Assembly: GCA_947447385.1 (NCBI GenBank)
Contig: CANFKN010000044.1
Location: 1 to 8,630 of the forward strand
Origin: Microbacteriaceae bacterium
GTDB taxonomy: Bacteria; Actinomycetota; Actinomycetes; Actinomycetales; Microbacteriaceae
DNA: 8,630 bases
Direction of reading: 5' to 3'
Shown: positions 6,263 through 8,630 of the stretch, one piece after another
Layout of the letters: the number at the start of each line of letters is the position of its first letter
How positions within the stretch are numbered: the stretch's first letter is position 1
Program-made: the position numbers and the translations under genes
The notes under the pieces: model-generated
Databases searched by the model: none
Told to the model about the DNA's origin: nothing
Seen by the model: the letters and a program-made list of their open reading frames with translations, nothing else

Positions 6263-6961
6263 ATGCCATTGACTCCTGAAGACGTTGTCAACAAACGATT
6301 TCAACCAACCAAGTTTCGCGAAGGCTATGACCAAGATGAGGTCGATGACTTTCTAGACGAAATCGTTGTCGAACTTCGCCGCGTCTATCAAGAGAACGAA
6401 GACCTACGTCAGCGCCTGTTGGCATCAGAAGGTCGCATCGCCGAACTCCAGCGCGCAGGAGCCGGCATGGCATCTCAGCTTGGCGGTTCTGCTCCGGCAA
6501 TCGCTGTTCCAGAACTTTCAGCGGCTGCACCGACTTTCAGTCCGTTCCCTGAAGCCTCGACCGACCCGAACTCAGTCGATGGCGGCAACAACACTAACAA
6601 CCTCTTGCAATTGGCTCGCAAGCTTCACGATGAGCACGTGCGTGAAGGTCTGTCAAAGCGCGACGCGCTTATTGCAGAGGGTCACGCAACAGCTGCGCGT
6701 TTGGTTCGCGAAGCAGAGGCTCAACACCGAGCAGACTTCAGCAACCTAGAGCGCGAAAAGGCTCTAGTCGAGCACTCAATTCAAGAGCTCAAGAGCTTCG
6801 AGCGTGAATACCGCGCCAAGCTAAAGAGCTACATTCAGGGTCAGCTCGAAGAGCTAGACCACTCAGGTTTCAATGCCAACCCAAGCACGAGCACAGGCAA
6901 CACGCCTGCTATTTCGACAGGTTTCAACAACCCAACCGGCAGCTACAACCTCGGTCTATAG
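6263..6961 (+). CDS. divIVA: DivIVA/Wag31 polar growth scaffold
   Basis: DivIVA (Wag31 in mycobacteria) is a coiled-coil protein that binds curved membrane at poles and septa and directs cell-wall growth there. The 232-residue product has the conserved lipid-binding N-domain, MPLTPEDVVNKRFQPTKFRE (1-20) followed by GYDQDEVDDFLDEI (21-34), leading into a first coiled coil to about 64. A Gly/Ala/Pro/Ser-rich linker (about 65-110) and a long charged coiled coil (about 112-200) follow. The tail (203-232) is rich in Asn, Ser, Thr and Gly. The linker and length fit the Wag31 type better than the shorter Firmicutes DivIVA. ATG 6263 begins exactly at the conserved MPLTPEDV and has only a weak AGAG (6255-6258) as ribosome site. 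It closes the division run after sepF–yggT and may have its own promoter in the palindromic gap upstream. Confidence 0.97.
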   Translation: MPLTPEDVVNKRFQPTKFREGYDQDEVDDFLDEIVVELRRVYQENEDLRQRLLASEGRIAELQRAGAGMASQLGGSAPAIAVPELSAAAPTFSPFPEASTDPNSVDGGNNTNNLLQLARKLHDEHVREGLSKRDALIAEGHATAARLVREAEAQHRADFSNLEREKALVEHSIQELKSFEREYRAKLKSYIQGQLEELDHSGFNANPSTSTGNTPAISTGFNNPTGSYNLGL

Positions 6962-6979
6962 GCAGCAAGTCACAAAACC

Positions 6980-7471
6980 TTGTCATCTAAGTTAGCTTTG
7001 CCACGCCGCGTTCTGTGGCTCACGATTTTCACTGCGCTCGTGGTGCTTGTTGACCAAATCTCGAAAGCCGTGGTCTTAGCGAACCTTCAACCAGGTCGCT
7101 ACTATGACGTTCTTGGCCCCGTTTTGCGTTGGTACCTCGTGCGGAACGACTCAGCCGCCTTCTCACTCGGCGGGGGAGTCACCTGGATCTTCACCGCGTT
7201 TTCAGCCATCGCCGCGCTTGCAGTGATCTGGTTGAGTCGAAAAATCGAAACCAGATCATGGTCGATCATGGCAGGTGTTTTGCTCGGAGGAATTCTTGGC
7301 AACCTGATTGATCGCGTTACGCGCGAACCGGGTTTTCCTAACGGTCACGTCATTGACTTCATTTCGATTCCGTTTAACTTTGCAATCTTCAACATCGCCG
7401 ATAGCGCGATTGTAATTGTTGCTGCCATCACCGTGATTCGTGTGATGCGTGGCGATCGTCTTGGCAAGTGA
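6980..7471 (+). CDS. lspA: LspA, lipoprotein signal peptidase (signal peptidase II)
   Basis: LspA is the membrane aspartyl protease that removes the signal peptide from diacylglyceryl-modified prolipoproteins. The 163-residue product has four predicted helices (about 11-33, 67-86, 95-110, 135-155). It carries the family motifs DQISK (25-29), VRNDSAAFSLG (54-64, usually NxGAAFS), GGILGNLIDR (103-112) with catalytic Asp111, HVIDFI (123-128), and FNIADS (137-142) with catalytic Asp141. The second motif has Asp-Ser where Gly is usual; the catalytic pair is intact, so activity is expected. The start is TTG 6980 in the frame just after the divIVA stop (18-base gap). TTG 6998 is an alternative, and neither has a strong Shine-Dalgarno. 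In Streptomyces ileS and a TraR/DksA-type gene sit between divIVA and lspA, but here nothing does. The rluD-type gene follows after 10 bases, a common pairing. Confidence 0.95.
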   Translation: MSSKLALPRRVLWLTIFTALVVLVDQISKAVVLANLQPGRYYDVLGPVLRWYLVRNDSAAFSLGGGVTWIFTAFSAIAALAVIWLSRKIETRSWSIMAGVLLGGILGNLIDRVTREPGFPNGHVIDFISIPFNFAIFNIADSAIVIVAAITVIRVMRGDRLGK

Positions 7472-7481
7472 GCCTGGTCTA

Positions 7482-8414
7482 ATGACCGAAACGCAAGAAA
7501 GTCGCTACTTGCCAGTGCCACCTGGCATCGCTGGCGAGCGCGCCGATGCAGGAATCGCGAAATTGCTGGGCCTTTCTCGCGCCGCCGCCGCCGAGATGCT
7601 CTTGCAGGGTTTGGTTCACCAAAACGGCAAACAGCTCGGCAAATCTGACAAGCTCGTCGTCGATGCAATGCTCGACATTTCGATGCCGCAGGTCAAGAAT
7701 CGCCTCGAGATTCACCCAGATCACGTCGATGGCTTCAAAATCATTTTTCAAGACGATGACATCGTGGTCGTTGACAAGCCAGCTGGTGTTGCGGCGCACC
7801 CTTCTGTTGGCTGGGATGGCCCCACCGTTCCCGGCGCACTACTTGCCTTGGGCATTCAGATTTCAACCTCGGGCGCGGCCGAGCGTCAGGGTATCGTTCA
7901 GCGCCTCGATGTCGGCACCAGCGGGCTTATGGTCTTGGCTAAAAGCGAAGTCGCCTATTCGCGATTGAAGCAAGCTTTTCGCGATCGAGCCGTGCACAAG
8001 ATTTATCACGCCATCATTCAGGGCCACCCTGACCCATTTGAAGGCACGTTTGATGCGCCGATTGGCAGGCATCCTCGTGCCGAATTCAAATTCGCCGTGC
8101 TTCAAGATGGCAAGCCTTCGGTGACTCACTATAAAACTCTTGAAGCTTTTCGCTCGGCAACGCTGGTTGAGGTGAATCTCGAAACAGGGCGCACACACCA
8201 GATTCGCGTGCACTTCTCGGCGTTCAAGCACCCGCTGGCTGGCGACACGATGTATGGCGCTGACCCAACACTGGCTGCCAAACTTGGGCTTGACCGACAG
8301 TGGTTGCACGCCGTTGAGTTGAGTTTCACCCACCCGACCAGCGGCGAGGTTGTGACGTTCCACAGCGAATACACGCCTGAGTTGGTGCATGCACTCGAGG
8401 TGCTTCGGGGTTAA
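7482..8414 (+). CDS. rluD: RluD-type 23S rRNA pseudouridine synthase (RluA family)
   Basis: This enzyme converts specific uridines of large-subunit rRNA to pseudouridine. The exact target cannot be read from the sequence. From ATG 7482 the product is 310 residues, with an N-terminal S4 RNA-binding domain (about 18-75) and a catalytic domain. VVDKPAGVAAHP (96-107), the catalytic loop QRLDVGTSGLMV (140-151) with nucleophile Asp143, and ETGRTHQIRVH (234-244) are visible. The first position of the HRLD motif is Gln; that site varies in actinobacteria and the Asp is kept. The frame stays open to a GTG at 7449, which would overlap lspA by 23 bases. ATG 7482 is preferred because family proteins begin near it and AGTGAG (7467-7472) sits 9 bases upstream. 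The ATG lies within a small GGTC–TAAT–GACC stem (7476-7487). The gene symbol is by family and position, so the precise RluD equivalence is tentative. Confidence 0.92.
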   Translation: MTETQESRYLPVPPGIAGERADAGIAKLLGLSRAAAAEMLLQGLVHQNGKQLGKSDKLVVDAMLDISMPQVKNRLEIHPDHVDGFKIIFQDDDIVVVDKPAGVAAHPSVGWDGPTVPGALLALGIQISTSGAAERQGIVQRLDVGTSGLMVLAKSEVAYSRLKQAFRDRAVHKIYHAIIQGHPDPFEGTFDAPIGRHPRAEFKFAVLQDGKPSVTHYKTLEAFRSATLVEVNLETGRTHQIRVHFSAFKHPLAGDTMYGADPTLAAKLGLDRQWLHAVELSFTHPTSGEVVTFHSEYTPELVHALEVLRG

Positions 8415-8438
8415 GGTTTAAACACCGCCAACCATCTC

Positions 8439-8465
8439 GAGAAACCGCCGAATCGGCGAGGTCTC
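8439..8465 (+). promoter_or_regulatory. GC-rich hairpin in the rluD–dnaE gap
   Basis: CGCCG (8446-8450) pairs with CGGCG (8454-8458) around the loop AAT. Outside a small internal loop, GAGA (8439-8442) can pair with TCTC (8462-8465). The structure starts 24 bases after the rluD stop and ends 23 bases before the dnaE start. No T-run follows on the plus strand, so it is not a classical intrinsic terminator; actinobacterial terminators without a T-run exist, and a leader hairpin is equally possible. A purine stretch AAGAAAG (8472-8478) after it may serve as the dnaE ribosome site. Confidence 0.45.
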
Positions 8466-8488
8466 AATCGCAAGAAAGTTTCACTGCT

Positions 8489-8630
8489 GTGTCTAAAGAC
8501 GATTCGTTTGTTCACCTTCATGTGCACACCGAATACAGCATGCTCGATGGTGCGGCGCGCGTAAAACCTCTGATCAAAAAAGCTGTTGAGTTTGGCATGC
8601 CTGCCATTGGCATTAGCGACCACGGCAATA
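8489..8630 (+). CDS. dnaE: DnaE, DNA polymerase III alpha subunit (3'-truncated by window edge)
   Basis: DnaE is the replicative polymerase subunit. Only the first 47 codons are in the window, covering the start of the N-terminal PHP domain. FVHLHVHTEYSMLDGAAR (residues 7-24) holds the HxH metal motif, and GISDHGN (41-47) holds the next metal-binding element. This opening is characteristic of the housekeeping DnaE1 and differs from the mutagenic DnaE2/ImuC type. The start is GTG 8489, because MSKDDSFVHLHVH matches the family N-terminus. The frame is open further upstream (back into the rluD end) but has no other plausible start. The ribosome site is weak (AAGAAAG, 8472-8478, 10-base spacer). 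The gene lies 74 bases after rluD, an order shared with other actinobacteria. Confidence 0.96.
   Translation, partial: MSKDDSFVHLHVHTEYSMLDGAARVKPLIKKAVEFGMPAIGISDHGN

Noticed and set aside
7449..7481. Upstream GTG start for the pseudouridine synthase
   Set aside because: It would add 11 residues overlapping lspA. ATG 7482 has a better-placed purine-rich site and gives the usual family N-terminus.
7863..8390. Minus-strand 175-codon frame opposite the pseudouridine synthase gene
   Set aside because: It is antisense to a well-conserved gene with intact motifs, and the product looks like a codon-shadow with no domain.
1..8630. CRISPR arrays, insertion sequences, tRNA or rRNA genes, toxin–antitoxin or defence genes
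   Set aside because: I looked on both strands and saw no spaced repeats, transposase motifs, tRNA-like cloverleafs or defence domains. Apart from the gaps described, the window is filled by conserved housekeeping genes, so I do not claim a new multi-gene system here.

Overview
The window is a compact, all-forward-strand stretch of the division and cell-wall (dcw) cluster of an actinobacterium, running into the lspA–rluD–dnaE genes that often follow it. The gene order is murG (3' part), murC, ftsQ, ftsZ, yggS, sepF, yggT, divIVA/wag31, lspA, an rluD-type pseudouridine synthase and the first 47 codons of dnaE. The order, the actinobacterial form of the FtsZ signature loop and tail (AGEGGGTGTG, DDLDLPDFL), the presence of SepF and a Wag31-type DivIVA, and the absence of ftsA all point to Actinobacteria. 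Moderate G+C content (about half by eye), very short gaps and gene overlaps suggest a streamlined lineage. A freshwater Microbacteriaceae (Rhodoluna/Aquiluna-like) is my best guess, from general impression and not from a search.

Layout: 1-2284 holds the last cytoplasmic steps of lipid II and UDP-MurNAc-peptide synthesis (murG, murC). 2288-3154 is ftsQ, starting at a TTG just after the murC stop. 3155-3396 is the only long non-coding gap. It contains a striking tandem hexanucleotide repeat and then the probable ftsZ leader with a strong Shine-Dalgarno. 3397-6193 carries ftsZ, yggS (41-base overlap with ftsZ), sepF and yggT, a set joining the Z-ring, its membrane anchor, PLP homeostasis and a small membrane protein. 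6194-6262 is a short gap with nested inverted repeats, a likely promoter or leader for divIVA (polar growth scaffold, 6263-6961). lspA, rluD and dnaE follow with small gaps. A GC hairpin lies in front of dnaE.

The genes work together as follows. MurC adds L-Ala to UDP-MurNAc and MurG makes lipid II. FtsQ, FtsZ and SepF build the divisome, and DivIVA directs wall growth at poles and septa. YggS and YggT are the usual conserved passengers. LspA matures lipoproteins, the RluD-like enzyme modifies rRNA, and DnaE is the replicative polymerase.

I see no mobile element, CRISPR array, RNA gene or unknown multi-gene system. The gene content is ordinary. The points worth a second look are the ftsQ–ftsZ repeat, the ftsZ/yggS overlap where many actinobacteria have pgeF (yfiH), and the structured leaders of divIVA and dnaE.
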